From positions 124,001 to 188,000 of the forward strand of contig NZ_BMDA01000004.1 in assembly GCF_014635545.1 (NCBI RefSeq): a DNA stretch of 64,000 nt, in the 5' to 3' direction. The position numbers and the translations under genes are program-made. This stretch comes from Acinetobacter courvalinii (lineage in GTDB: Bacteria; Pseudomonadota; Gammaproteobacteria; Pseudomonadales; Moraxellaceae). Each line of letters begins with the position of its first letter. The first letter of the stretch is position 1. Positions 25,430-36,032 of this stretch are shown piece by piece. The notes under the pieces were generated by a model. The model searched no databases. It saw only the letters and a list, made by a program, of their open reading frames with translations, and was not told the origin of the DNA.

Positions 25430-26125
25430 ATGAATCTCGAAGAGGCTGATAGTCTTTCTGAACAGATTGCAAAATATATTAGTGAACAAATTATTAGCGG
25501 CGAGCTGGTTGAAGGCGAACGTATTCAAGAGTTGCGCATTGCAAAAGAACTGGATGTCAGTCGCGGTTCTGTCCGTGAAGCATTGTTATTACTGGAACGT
25601 ACCTATTTAATCGAAATTTTTCCACGACGTGGTGCGATTGTCTCGGAAATGTCGGCACAACAGGTCAAAGCGTTGTTTGATACCAATGTGATGGTACTCG
25701 GGCATATCGTGCAACGGATTAGCGAAACCTGGCGTGTCAATGAAGCAGAGCATTTACAAGCGTTACTCGATCAATTGGTGGAGTTCGTACGCGCTGGTGA
25801 CATTGAAAAATTTTACGATGCGATTTTTAAATATTTAGCCGAACAACATGAAATGGTGGCAAATCCATACCTGATGCAATTTTATAAGGAACTGTTGCCG
25901 TCCTTGCGTCGTAGCTATTTTCTCACCCTGAATACCTCGCGTCGGGAGCTGCAAGAGTCATTTACCCTGTTTAAGCTGGTGATTGATGCTATTTTGATCC
26001 GAAAATCACAACAAGCCGCTTTATTTATGGAAGATTTTTGTCGACACTTGCGTAACCTTGTGTTGGAATCTCTGACACGTATGAAACAGATTGAATTGGC
26101 CTGGGCTAGACGCTCACGCCGCTAG
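25430..26125 (+). CDS. GntR family (FadR/FCD-type) transcriptional regulator
   Basis: A 231-aa regulator. The N-terminal winged helix-turn-helix (residues ~10-75) contains ERIQELRIAKELDVSRGSVREALLLLE, the GntR signature. The C-terminal ~150 residues form an all-helical FCD-like effector domain (FDTNVMVLGHIVQRI onward). The ATG at 25430 is chosen because GAGG stands 8 bases before it. The stop is 10 bases before smc, so the two are probably co-transcribed. Target and ligand are unknown. Confidence 0.9.
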   Translation: MNLEEADSLSEQIAKYISEQIISGELVEGERIQELRIAKELDVSRGSVREALLLLERTYLIEIFPRRGAIVSEMSAQQVKALFDTNVMVLGHIVQRISETWRVNEAEHLQALLDQLVEFVRAGDIEKFYDAIFKYLAEQHEMVANPYLMQFYKELLPSLRRSYFLTLNTSRRELQESFTLFKLVIDAILIRKSQQAALFMEDFCRHLRNLVLESLTRMKQIELAWARRSRR

Positions 26126-26135
26126 TTAGGGCAGT

Positions 26136-29100
26136 ATGCGTTTAAGTAGTTTAAAACTTTCAGGCTTTAAATCTTTCGCCGATAGTACAACATTAAATTT
26201 CAAGGCGAACCGAACTGCGGTTGTGGGGCCGAACGGTTGTGGTAAATCCAATGTCATTGATGCGATTCGCTGGGTTATGGGCGAGTCCAACGCACGTCAA
26301 TTGCGTGGCGGTAGCATGCAGGATGTCATCTTTACCGGGACCGCCAAGCGTAAACCTGTTGGTGTCGCCAGTGTCGAACTTCGTTTTGACAATACCTATG
26401 GCAAATTGGGTGGGGCATATAACGCCTATAATGAGCTGGCCGTCCGTCGTCAGGTGACGCGTGAAGGCAAGTCTGAATACTTTTTGAATGGCACACGTTG
26501 CCGTCGTCGTGATATCACCGATATTTTCTTGGGGACCGGTTTAGGACCGCGCTCATATGCAGTGATTGAGCAAGGAATGATCAACCGTCTGGTGGATGCC
26601 AAGCCTGAAGAAATGCGGGTCTTTATTGAAGAAGCGGCTGGCGTATCTCGTTATCAGGCGCGTCGTCGCGAGACTTTGCAGCATTTAGAACATACTGAAC
26701 AGAATCTGGCGCGTTTAGATGACATTGCTGCAGAACTGAAATCACAGCTGAGAAGTTTGAAGCGTCAAGCTGAAGCTGCGATTCAATACAAAACCTTAGT
26801 AGGCCAGATCCGTACTTTAAAAATTGAAATCCTGTCTTTTCAAGCCAATCAAAGTCAAAAATTACAGCAAGAATATACCGTTGAAATGACGGCATTGGGT
26901 GAAAATTTTAAGCTGGTGCGTTCCGAGTCACAGACCATTGAACATGATCTGGAAGCAACCAGTGCTTTATTCCAGCGTCTGATTCAGCAGTCTTCACCGT
27001 TGCAACAGGAGTGGCAACAGGCAGAGAAAAAACTGGCTGAGCTGAAAATGACACTGGAACAGAAGCAGAGTCTGTACCAGCAGAATAGCAGTAACCTGGT
27101 GCAGCTTGAGCAGCAAAAAGTCCAGACCAAAGAACGTTTACAGTTGTCTGAACTCCAGATCGAAACTTTATCTGCCCAGTTTGATGAGCAAAATCAAACA
27201 TTGTTGGCATTAGAACAGCAAACACAAACGGCTGAACAAAATGTGAGTGATGTTCAGGCCCAGCACAAGCAGGCATTGCAGCAGTTTGAACAACTGAAAG
27301 CACAGGTTGACAAACAGCAACAGCAAAAATTGCAGATGGCTGCACAAATTGAGCAGCTTGCCAAAAATGTGCTGCGAATCGAACAGCAAAAGCAAACGCT
27401 ACAATCGCAAAGTGGTCAGATCCGTGCGCAGGTTCAAGATGAAGAACAGGAGCAGCTTGAGCAATTGCAGCAACAACTGCATCTAGAGATGGTTGAACTG
27501 GAAGCAGCCATTGAAGAACTACAGCAAAATTTACAGGCACAACAAGAACAACAACAGCTGGATAAGGCGGATGTGCAGACACTTAAAACCGAAATACAGG
27601 TTTTACTGGCTGAACAAAAGAATTTGAATCAACTGGTGGCGAAACAAAGTCCAAATCAGCAGCAGAATACGCTTCGCTTGATGCAAAGCCTGCGTTTAAC
27701 TGCGCAAGGTAAAAGCCATGCCAGTATCATTGAAAAGTTCTTAGCCAAATGGTTACAAGCGCATTTATTGGATGATGAGCAGTCATTTCAAGAAGGCGTG
27801 GCGCGTCAATTAAAGTCAGCGACGCAACAACGTATTCAAATTCAACATTTGACCTGTCTAAGTGACTGGATTGAAGCGCCACAGTCTTCACTCTGGGCCA
27901 GTGTGGCTGTAGCCGAAAATCTGGCAATCGCCTTAGCGCATCAAGCACAACTCCAACAGACACAGTCAATTTTAACGCTGGATGGTTATCATGTTGGCGC
28001 AGATTGGGTGATTGGTCTGCATTACGATGAAGATAGCCAAAGCGCACAAGGTATGCTCAGTCATCAGGTGCGTTTAGACGAAATAGCGCTGCAACTTGCG
28101 GAGAAACAGCCTAAGCTGCTTGAACTGGAACAGCAATTTTCTCAACAGCAGCAGCGCTTGCAACAGCAACAACAACAGTTACAGCAACAACTGCACAGTC
28201 TGAAACAAAAACAGAAAGAGCTGCAACAGCTGGATGTGCAAATTGCCAAATTGCAAAGTACTGCACAGGCTTTTGTGTTGCAGCAACAGCAATTGGCAGA
28301 TCAACTCAAACAGCTGGATTTACAGCTTGAAGAAGATGCGATGCAGCGTGATGATCTGGAAATAGATTTGCATGCACTTGCACTCAAACTCGAAGCAGTA
28401 TTGCCAAATTATAAAACCTTGCAGTTTCAGGTGGAAAACCTGAATGAGCAACTGGATGAGCAACAGCAACAACTGCTTCAGCAGCAACAGCAACGTGAAA
28501 GTCTGCGTCGCCAGACCTCTCAGGCCAATCAGCAAATTGAACTGTTAGAGAAAGATATTTCGTTCTTGAAAACGCAATATCATCAGATCATTGAACAAAT
28601 TGAGCAGGCGAAAAAATTTGTTGATCCGATTCAGCTGGAATTGCCAAATTTAGAGTCACAATTTCAGCAGCAATTTCAGCAAACCGAAAAATTGCAAAAA
28701 AACTGGAATGAATGGCAACTGGAACTGAATCAGATTCAAGAGAAACAGCAGCAATTGACTGAACAGCGTCATCAAGCCCAGCAAAAAGATGAGCAGGTGC
28801 GTGAACAGTTAGAGCAAAAGCGTTTGGCTTGGCAGGCAGCCAAATCGGATCGTGAGCACTATCTGGAACAACTGAAAGAGTTGAATGCAGACGTTTTATC
28901 CGATTTGTCGATTGAAATCAAAGATCATCAGCAGAAACTGGAAAAGGCCCAGCAGCAGTTCGAAAAAATTGGTGCGGTCAATCTGGCAGCCTCACAAGAA
29001 TATGAGGAGGTGTCGCAGCGTTTTGATGAGCTGAGTCATCAGATGCAGGACTTGCAAAATACGGTTGATCAACTGAAAGATGCCATGAAAAGCATTGATC

Positions 29101-29585
29101 AGGAAACCCGTAAGTTATTTATGAGCACTTTTGATCAGGTCAATCAAGAGATGCAAGTCCTCTTTCCTAAAGTCTTTAATGGCGGGGAAGCCAGCTTAAG
29201 TCTTGAGGATGACTGGCAATCTGGGGTGAAATTGATGGCACGCCCACCAGGTAAACGCAATAGTTCATTGGCGCTGTTGTCTGGTGGTGAAAAAACCTTG
29301 ACCGCATTGGCGCTGGTGTTTGCAATCTTTAGATTAAACCCTGCACCATTCTGTGTTCTGGATGAAGTTGATGCCCCTCTGGATGATGCTAACGTGCAGC
29401 GATATTGTAATTTGGTAAAAGAGCTTTCTGAACAGGTGCAATTCATTTACATTACACATAATAAATTGGCGATGACAATGGCAACTGACTTACTGGGAGT
29501 GACCATGCCAGAGCCAGGCACATCAAAATTAGTGACTGTCGATTTAGAGCAGGCAAAAGAATACGGGTTAGTTGCGGAGTCATAG
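26136..29585 (+). CDS. smc: chromosome segregation ATPase SMC
   Basis: An 1149-aa condensin subunit that organises and segregates the chromosome. The N-terminal head has Walker A GPNGCGKSN near residue 32. The C-terminal head has the signature LSGGEKTLTALAL near residue 1047 and Walker B FCVLDEVDAPLDD near 1070. In between are two long coiled-coil arms and a hinge at about residues 500-650 (the LRLTAQGKSHASIIEKFL region). The arms are strikingly glutamine-rich, with runs of five or more Gln near residue 675. The family usually has about 1150-1190 aa. The gene is followed after one base by zipA. Confidence 0.97.
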   Translation: MRLSSLKLSGFKSFADSTTLNFKANRTAVVGPNGCGKSNVIDAIRWVMGESNARQLRGGSMQDVIFTGTAKRKPVGVASVELRFDNTYGKLGGAYNAYNELAVRRQVTREGKSEYFLNGTRCRRRDITDIFLGTGLGPRSYAVIEQGMINRLVDAKPEEMRVFIEEAAGVSRYQARRRETLQHLEHTEQNLARLDDIAAELKSQLRSLKRQAEAAIQYKTLVGQIRTLKIEILSFQANQSQKLQQEYTVEMTALGENFKLVRSESQTIEHDLEATSALFQRLIQQSSPLQQEWQQAEKKLAELKMTLEQKQSLYQQNSSNLVQLEQQKVQTKERLQLSELQIETLSAQFDEQNQTLLALEQQTQTAEQNVSDVQAQHKQALQQFEQLKAQVDKQQQQKLQMAAQIEQLAKNVLRIEQQKQTLQSQSGQIRAQVQDEEQEQLEQLQQQLHLEMVELEAAIEELQQNLQAQQEQQQLDKADVQTLKTEIQVLLAEQKNLNQLVAKQSPNQQQNTLRLMQSLRLTAQGKSHASIIEKFLAKWLQAHLLDDEQSFQEGVARQLKSATQQRIQIQHLTCLSDWIEAPQSSLWASVAVAENLAIALAHQAQLQQTQSILTLDGYHVGADWVIGLHYDEDSQSAQGMLSHQVRLDEIALQLAEKQPKLLELEQQFSQQQQRLQQQQQQLQQQLHSLKQKQKELQQLDVQIAKLQSTAQAFVLQQQQLADQLKQLDLQLEEDAMQRDDLEIDLHALALKLEAVLPNYKTLQFQVENLNEQLDEQQQQLLQQQQQRESLRRQTSQANQQIELLEKDISFLKTQYHQIIEQIEQAKKFVDPIQLELPNLESQFQQQFQQTEKLQKNWNEWQLELNQIQEKQQQLTEQRHQAQQKDEQVREQLEQKRLAWQAAKSDREHYLEQLKELNADVLSDLSIEIKDHQQKLEKAQQQFEKIGAVNLAASQEYEEVSQRFDELSHQMQDLQNTVDQLKDAMKSIDQETRKLFMSTFDQVNQEMQVLFPKVFNGGEASLSLEDDWQSGVKLMARPPGKRNSSLALLSGGEKTLTALALVFAIFRLNPAPFCVLDEVDAPLDDANVQRYCNLVKELSEQVQFIYITHNKLAMTMATDLLGVTMPEPGTSKLVTVDLEQAKEYGLVAES

Positions 29586-29586
29586 T

Positions 29587-30597
29587 ATGGAAATGAATAC
29601 AATAATAGGCATTGTTATCGCCGTTGTGATTATGCTCGTTGGTTTAATGATGCTGTTTAGAAAACCAAAACCGGTCGAGCCGTCATTAGAAGCGGATTTA
29701 TATATTAATCCTGAAAGTCAGCAGCCTGTTATTCCTCGTCATGTACGAGATCAAGTTTTACCAGACGAAGTGGTCACCACAACTGAACGTGTTGAACCAA
29801 GCTTATATACAGATGCGGTTGCGGCAGAGACGCAGGTGCAAACAACAGGTGAGACTGCAAATACTGTAGAAAAAACAGAAGCTGTAGTTTCAACAGCAGA
29901 AGTGGCTAAAGAAGAAGCTGTTGAAGCAGTTGTAGACACTGAAACTGTTCAAAAAGATGAGACCGTGACTGCTGAAGCAGAAACAACAGTCGTCCCTGAA
30001 AATACAGAGACTACAGAGAAAGCTGAGGAAAATAAAACCGAAGCAGAACTGAGCTTGAATCCGAATATTGAAACGGTCGTCATTGAAGAGTTCGATGGCG
30101 AAAGTAATATTCTGGATGTGCATTTACATGAGCAGCAACGCTACGACGATGAGAGTGCTTTAGCCACCGCAGAGCAGATCATTGCCCTGAATGTTTATCC
30201 GAATCCGCGCCGTGCCTTGTCAGGTGATAAAGCACTCAAAGTCTTATTGAAATACGGTTTACGTTTCGGTGAAATGTCGTGCTTCCACCGTTATGAAAAT
30301 ACCGATGAACCAAGTGCCTTGATGTTCTCGGTATTGCGTATGACCGATAATGGCCCAGCGGGTTTTGATCTGGAAACCTTATCTGGCGAACAGGTGCAAG
30401 GTCTTGCATTCTTCCTGGCTTTACCCAATAGCAAAGCCGTTACCGGTTATGACATGATGACCAGTATTGCCGGTTTAATTGCGCGTGAAGTGGATGGTAA
30501 GGTTTATGATGAAAATAATCTGGAATTTACCCCGCAGTTAAAAGAACATTGGCGTCATCACGTGATTGATTATCGTCCAAATCAAGCAACAGCTTAA
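29587..30597 (+). CDS. zipA: cell division protein ZipA
   Basis: A 336-aa inner membrane protein that tethers FtsZ to the membrane at the septum. One N-terminal membrane segment (IIGIVIAVVIMLVGLMMLF) is followed by a short basic stretch. A long acidic Glu/Thr/Val-rich linker spans residues ~60-170. The C-terminal FtsZ-binding domain runs from about 195 to the end (ALNVYPNPRRALSGDKAL, then GYDMMTSIAGLIAREVDG). The ATG at 29587 has GGAG 7 bases upstream inside the end of smc. The smc-zipA-ligA order is the usual one in gammaproteobacteria such as Acinetobacter and Pseudomonas. Confidence 0.94.
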   Translation: MEMNTIIGIVIAVVIMLVGLMMLFRKPKPVEPSLEADLYINPESQQPVIPRHVRDQVLPDEVVTTTERVEPSLYTDAVAAETQVQTTGETANTVEKTEAVVSTAEVAKEEAVEAVVDTETVQKDETVTAEAETTVVPENTETTEKAEENKTEAELSLNPNIETVVIEEFDGESNILDVHLHEQQRYDDESALATAEQIIALNVYPNPRRALSGDKALKVLLKYGLRFGEMSCFHRYENTDEPSALMFSVLRMTDNGPAGFDLETLSGEQVQGLAFFLALPNSKAVTGYDMMTSIAGLIAREVDGKVYDENNLEFTPQLKEHWRHHVIDYRPNQATA

Positions 30598-30631
30598 TGA
30601 ATCTTTTATAATAAATTCAGTGAAAAGTTAT

Positions 30632-30657
30632 AGGGCGGTTTTTCCGCCCTTTTATAT
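30632..30657 (+). terminator. terminator between zipA and ligA
   Basis: Stem AGGGCGG / CCGCCCT with loop of Ts and a TTTTATAT tail, 35 bases after zipA and just before ligA. It probably separates ligA from the upstream operon in part. Confidence 0.75.
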
Positions 30658-30669
30658 GGTGAAATTTAA

Positions 30670-32697
<2,028 letters not shown>

Positions 32698-32733
32698 ATT
32701 CTTGATTTAAATTTTGAATCAGTGTGAATTGAT

Positions 32734-32763
32734 AAAAAGGCGGCATCAATGCCGCCTTTTTCT
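32734..32763. terminator. bidirectional terminator between ligA and the SDR gene
   Basis: A 12-bp perfect stem AAAAAGGCGGCA / TGCCGCCTTTTT with a TCAA loop. A and T runs flank it on both sides, suiting both convergent genes. Confidence 0.92.
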
Positions 32764-32767
32764 TGTA

Positions 32768-33823
32768 TTAAATATATTTTTTCACAATGCCATCATCCAG
32801 CAATTGCTGGAAATGTTCACAGACACTTTCACGCACATCGCGATATTCAATGCCGAGTTCTTTGACGCTGCGTTGCGCATTAAAATAGATTGGATAACCC
32901 ATATTCAATTTTACAAATTCACGTGAATGGCCGAGGACTGGCGCGACAAAAGCAAAGGCATTTTTTGGCACAGTAAAATGCGGGAAGGGAAACTTATAGC
33001 CAAACTTCTGAGTAAGTGCTTTGCCCATGTCCAATAAGCTGAGTGTGCCCCCACAAATGATATAACGGCCGTGTGCTTCCGGATTCAATGCAGCGGCGAC
33101 ATGGGCATCTGCCACATCACGTACATCAACAATGCCATTCCACATCGGTGGTACACCAAACAAGGTGGTGCCATTACCAAACTGTTGCAATACTTCAATA
33201 CTGCCTGACTGACTCGCATCGGTGAGGGATGGCCCCATGACTAAAGCCGGGTTAATGCACACCAGATCCCAACGATCTTGCTGTTCTACCATTTCCCAGG
33301 CTTTGCGTTCGGCCATGACTTTGGAATAAGGATAGGGCTGATGTGTTTCGCTACTGGTGGTGTTCCAGTGATTTTCATCAAATTCATTATTGGCGGTATT
33401 TTGAATCTCAACTGCATCGCCATAGGTTGAGGCAATACTTGAGGTGAGTACCACACGTTTAACCGATTCAGTGCGATTAACGCTGTTTAAAACATTTTCT
33501 GTGCCTTTTACCGCCGGCTCAATAATGTCTTTGACTGCATCTTTATAGTTGGTGACCACGAACGGTGATGCAGTATGAATCACGATTTCACAATCTTTCA
33601 TTGCTTCATCAAATGAACCTGTTTCAAGCAAATCTGCTTTGAAAAACTGGATGTGCCCAGATGATAGCTCTGCCAGATCATAGAGATGCTGAATCTTGTT
33701 TTTCTTTGATGGATCACGCACTGTGGCATGAACCGTATAACCTTGCTTGAGCAGGCGTTCAATAATCCAGCCTGCAATATAACCCGTCGCGCCAGTGACC
33801 AAAATCGGTTTACTTTTATCCAT
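32768..33823 (-). CDS. extended SDR: NAD(P)-dependent epimerase / dihydroflavonol reductase-like
   Basis: A 351-aa Rossmann-fold oxidoreductase. VTGATGYIAGWIIERLL near the N-terminus is the NAD(P)-binding GxxGxxG of extended SDRs. VVLTSSIASTYG near residue 125 holds the Ser, and YPYSKVMAERKAW near 163 the catalytic Tyr-x3-Lys. Overall it resembles the dihydroflavonol/cinnamoyl reductase branch, NADPH-dependent carbonyl reductases; the substrate cannot be inferred. A GTG at 33835 is an alternative start, but the ATG at 33823 has GGAAA at a suitable distance. It is a single gene. Confidence 0.88.
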   Translation of the reverse strand: MDKSKPILVTGATGYIAGWIIERLLKQGYTVHATVRDPSKKNKIQHLYDLAELSSGHIQFFKADLLETGSFDEAMKDCEIVIHTASPFVVTNYKDAVKDIIEPAVKGTENVLNSVNRTESVKRVVLTSSIASTYGDAVEIQNTANNEFDENHWNTTSSETHQPYPYSKVMAERKAWEMVEQQDRWDLVCINPALVMGPSLTDASQSGSIEVLQQFGNGTTLFGVPPMWNGIVDVRDVADAHVAAALNPEAHGRYIICGGTLSLLDMGKALTQKFGYKFPFPHFTVPKNAFAFVAPVLGHSREFVKLNMGYPIYFNAQRSVKELGIEYRDVRESVCEHFQQLLDDGIVKKYI

Positions 33824-33835
33824 TGTGGTTTCCAC

Positions 33836-34176
33836 ATTATGTTTTTGTGATTGCTGTTATTTACCGAATTTTGCTTAAACAAACAACAGCTGGGCAGTCA
33901 TTTTTTAGGTTTTTTTGATCAAAACTTCGGCGAAATAAGAAGCATTGCTAATCGTTACAAAAAATCAAACAAATGATTTTCAATAGAATTATCCATTTTT
34001 AAAGCAATAAATGATATGCAAAGGCTTATTTTATTTAGATAAATTCGGCTAACCAGAACTGTAAATGCGTATGTTTCTCATTTTAATTTTATAAAAATCA
34101 TAAACTTACACACTTTTATTTTTGCAATTCCATTATAACTTGGCCATAATATTGTCATTCGATAGGAGTAAGTATT
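33836..34176. other. 341-bp divergent intergenic region upstream of bfr
   Basis: AT-rich region holding promoters for the minus-strand SDR and the plus-strand bacterioferritin. A candidate bfr promoter is at 34122-34150. No convincing Fur box palindrome and no open frame with a ribosome site was seen. Confidence 0.5.
34122..34150 (+). promoter_or_regulatory. sigma70-type promoter candidate for bfr
   Basis: TTGCAA, 17 bases, CATAAT, ending 26 bases before the bfr ATG; the ribosome site AGGAG lies in between. Good spacing and near-consensus boxes, inferred only from sequence. Confidence 0.45.
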
Positions 34177-34641
34177 ATGCGTGGCAATCCAGAAGTCATC
34201 GACTATTTAAATATGCTCATTGGCGGTGAATTGGCTGCTCGTGATCAATATTTAATTCATTCAAGAATGTACGAAGATTGGGGCCTGAACAAGATCTATG
34301 AGCGTATTGACCATGAAATGCAGGAAGAAGCATCTCATGCTGATGCCATTATTCGTCGTGTTCTGTTTCTTGGTGCTCAACCGAATATGAACCGTGAAGA
34401 CATTAATGTCGGTAAAGATGTTGTCAGCTGCTTAAAGGCTGATTTAGCACTTGAATACCATGTCCGTGAAAAACTGGCAGTGGGTATTAAACTGTGTGAA
34501 GATAAAGGCGATTACATTAGCCGTGATATGTTGCGTCAGCAGCTTTCTGATACAGAAGAAGATCATACCTACTGGTTAGAAAAGCAATTACGTTTAATTG
34601 AATTGATCGGTTTGCAGAATTATATTCAATCACAAATCTAA
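34177..34641 (+). CDS. bfr: bacterioferritin without the haem-ligand methionine
   Basis: A 154-aa ferritin-like subunit that oxidises and stores iron in a 24-mer cytoplasmic shell. Ferroxidase ligands are all present: E18, E51, H54, the Glu of LALE at 93 (94 in E. coli), E127 and H130. The haem-binding Met52 of E. coli Bfr is Ala52 here ([10 protein letters not shown]), so this subunit should not bind haem through that site. Some bacteria make two Bfr subunits, one lacking this Met. The partner, if any, is not in this window. AGGAG precedes the ATG at the right distance. Confidence 0.93.
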   Translation: MRGNPEVIDYLNMLIGGELAARDQYLIHSRMYEDWGLNKIYERIDHEMQEEASHADAIIRRVLFLGAQPNMNREDINVGKDVVSCLKADLALEYHVREKLAVGIKLCEDKGDYISRDMLRQQLSDTEEDHTYWLEKQLRLIELIGLQNYIQSQI

Positions 34642-34665
34642 TTGAGCCGTTTGAATGTGTGCTGC

Positions 34666-34699
34666 AAAAGAGAACTTCATCTGAAGTTCTCTTTTTTTG
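34666..34699. terminator. terminator after bfr, possibly also for benP
   Basis: A 14-bp perfect stem (AAAAGAGAACTTCA and its complement) with a two-base gap as minimal loop, then a T-run. The symmetric A/T ends would also serve the convergent benP transcript. Confidence 0.9.
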
Positions 34700-34718
34700 T
34701 GAGGAAGAAATATAAAAC

Positions 34719-35987
34719 TTAGAATTTTTTACTATAGTTCACAAATAAGCGGTCTTCACCAAAGTCATTGCCATGTTTGACATCATAGTCGATGCGGATG
34801 TACTGCAAAGCAAAGCCTTTGAGATACGGCTGTTGAAAGGCATAATTCACAATAATATTGGACTCGGTCTCATGGTTTTTCTCACCATTGGCTGCCTTAA
34901 AGTCATGTCCATAGACATATTTCACCATGGCATTCAGCCCAGGCATATAGTCCTTAAAATCATAGCCATACATCAGGTGATATGACTTTTCATTCTTTTT
35001 GAAGAAACCTGTGGCATTCCAGTTGATAAAATAGGTTTCAGGCAGGAAGCCGTCAGGTAAAGGATAAGCAGACTCCCCGATAATCTGTTGATAGCCCAAA
35101 CCAAAAGACTGATTATCTAGTTTTAGCATTTCCAGAACACCAATATTTTGCGCATCAATATCAAAGTTGCTACCGTCATTTTTGGCATTGAAATATTTAA
35201 ACTTGGAATTCAGGGTGAAGTCGGGTTGTTTCCAGGTATGCTCTAGCCCCACATAGTGTTTATTGTAGAGGTCTTCTAAATTGCCGAAGTAGTATTCGGC
35301 CTTTAATGAAGGTGTCAGTTGATAACGCAGATCCAGATAATTTAAGCCATCGGAATATTCAGTTTTGCCATTCGCGGTAAAAGAAAATTTACGGAAATCT
35401 TCTTCATTGCGGGACGATACTTTGGTGACACGGCCTATTTCGGCATAGAGCTGGTCAGAGAGCTGTGACTTTAAATTGGTACCCCAATAAGAAGCCAATA
35501 ACTGGCGACTGGCATCTACTGCCGTTACAGGCAGATCCAGCCAGAGTTCACCGACACTGAGCAGGGTCTTGTCATAGCCCAGTTTCAGGGTCGCACCATA
35601 TTTTAAATAATCAGAGGCTTGTGATTGGGTTTGGGTGTCAAAGGGTAACACCGTATCTGCCACATGCTTATCCTTGCTTAAACGTAGCGCATATTGCACT
35701 GAAGCATCTGCCCCGATGGTGACTGGCTTATCTGCGATTTGCAGTGGCGTATCCTGCATATTGGATTTGTAAAATAAAGACGCCGCTTGTGACCAGCTTC
35801 CCGTATCTTTCAGGCTTGGGTTGTCATAGTCGCGATTGATATAAGCATTTTTCAGGGTAAATTTCCATTCATCCTGAGTGGGCTGGGTCATCTCGGCAGC
35901 AAAAACCATTGGGCAAGCCAAGCCGCCCATTGCCAATAAGGTTGCAACCGTTAAGTGCGAAGGGGAAAAGTGCTGTAATAATTTCAT
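34719..35987 (-). CDS. benP: OprD-family outer membrane porin, BenP type
   Basis: A 422-aa outer membrane protein. The signal peptide ends at MVFA near residue 30. The mature part shows the alternating pattern of an 18-strand OprD-type barrel, including KNAYINRDYDNPS near the start and a C-terminal aromatic residue (NYSKKF) typical of barrel insertion. OprD porins admit small carboxylates and basic amino acids. As the last gene of the benzoate cluster, 45 bases after benK, its likely substrate is benzoate or a relative. The name rests on family plus position. Confidence 0.88.
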   Translation of the reverse strand: MKLLQHFSPSHLTVATLLAMGGLACPMVFAAEMTQPTQDEWKFTLKNAYINRDYDNPSLKDTGSWSQAASLFYKSNMQDTPLQIADKPVTIGADASVQYALRLSKDKHVADTVLPFDTQTQSQASDYLKYGATLKLGYDKTLLSVGELWLDLPVTAVDASRQLLASYWGTNLKSQLSDQLYAEIGRVTKVSSRNEEDFRKFSFTANGKTEYSDGLNYLDLRYQLTPSLKAEYYFGNLEDLYNKHYVGLEHTWKQPDFTLNSKFKYFNAKNDGSNFDIDAQNIGVLEMLKLDNQSFGLGYQQIIGESAYPLPDGFLPETYFINWNATGFFKKNEKSYHLMYGYDFKDYMPGLNAMVKYVYGHDFKAANGEKNHETESNIIVNYAFQQPYLKGFALQYIRIDYDVKHGNDFGEDRLFVNYSKKF

Positions 35988-36032
35988 AATCCATATCCGA
36001 AGTCAGTGCACCAGTCCTCGGTGCACAGGGTT

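Noticed and set aside
26908-27582. 224-codon antisense frame within smc
   Set aside because: It mirrors the Gln-codon-rich coiled-coil region, which yields stop-free Leu/Val/Ala/Phe frames on the other strand; no ribosome site and no family features.
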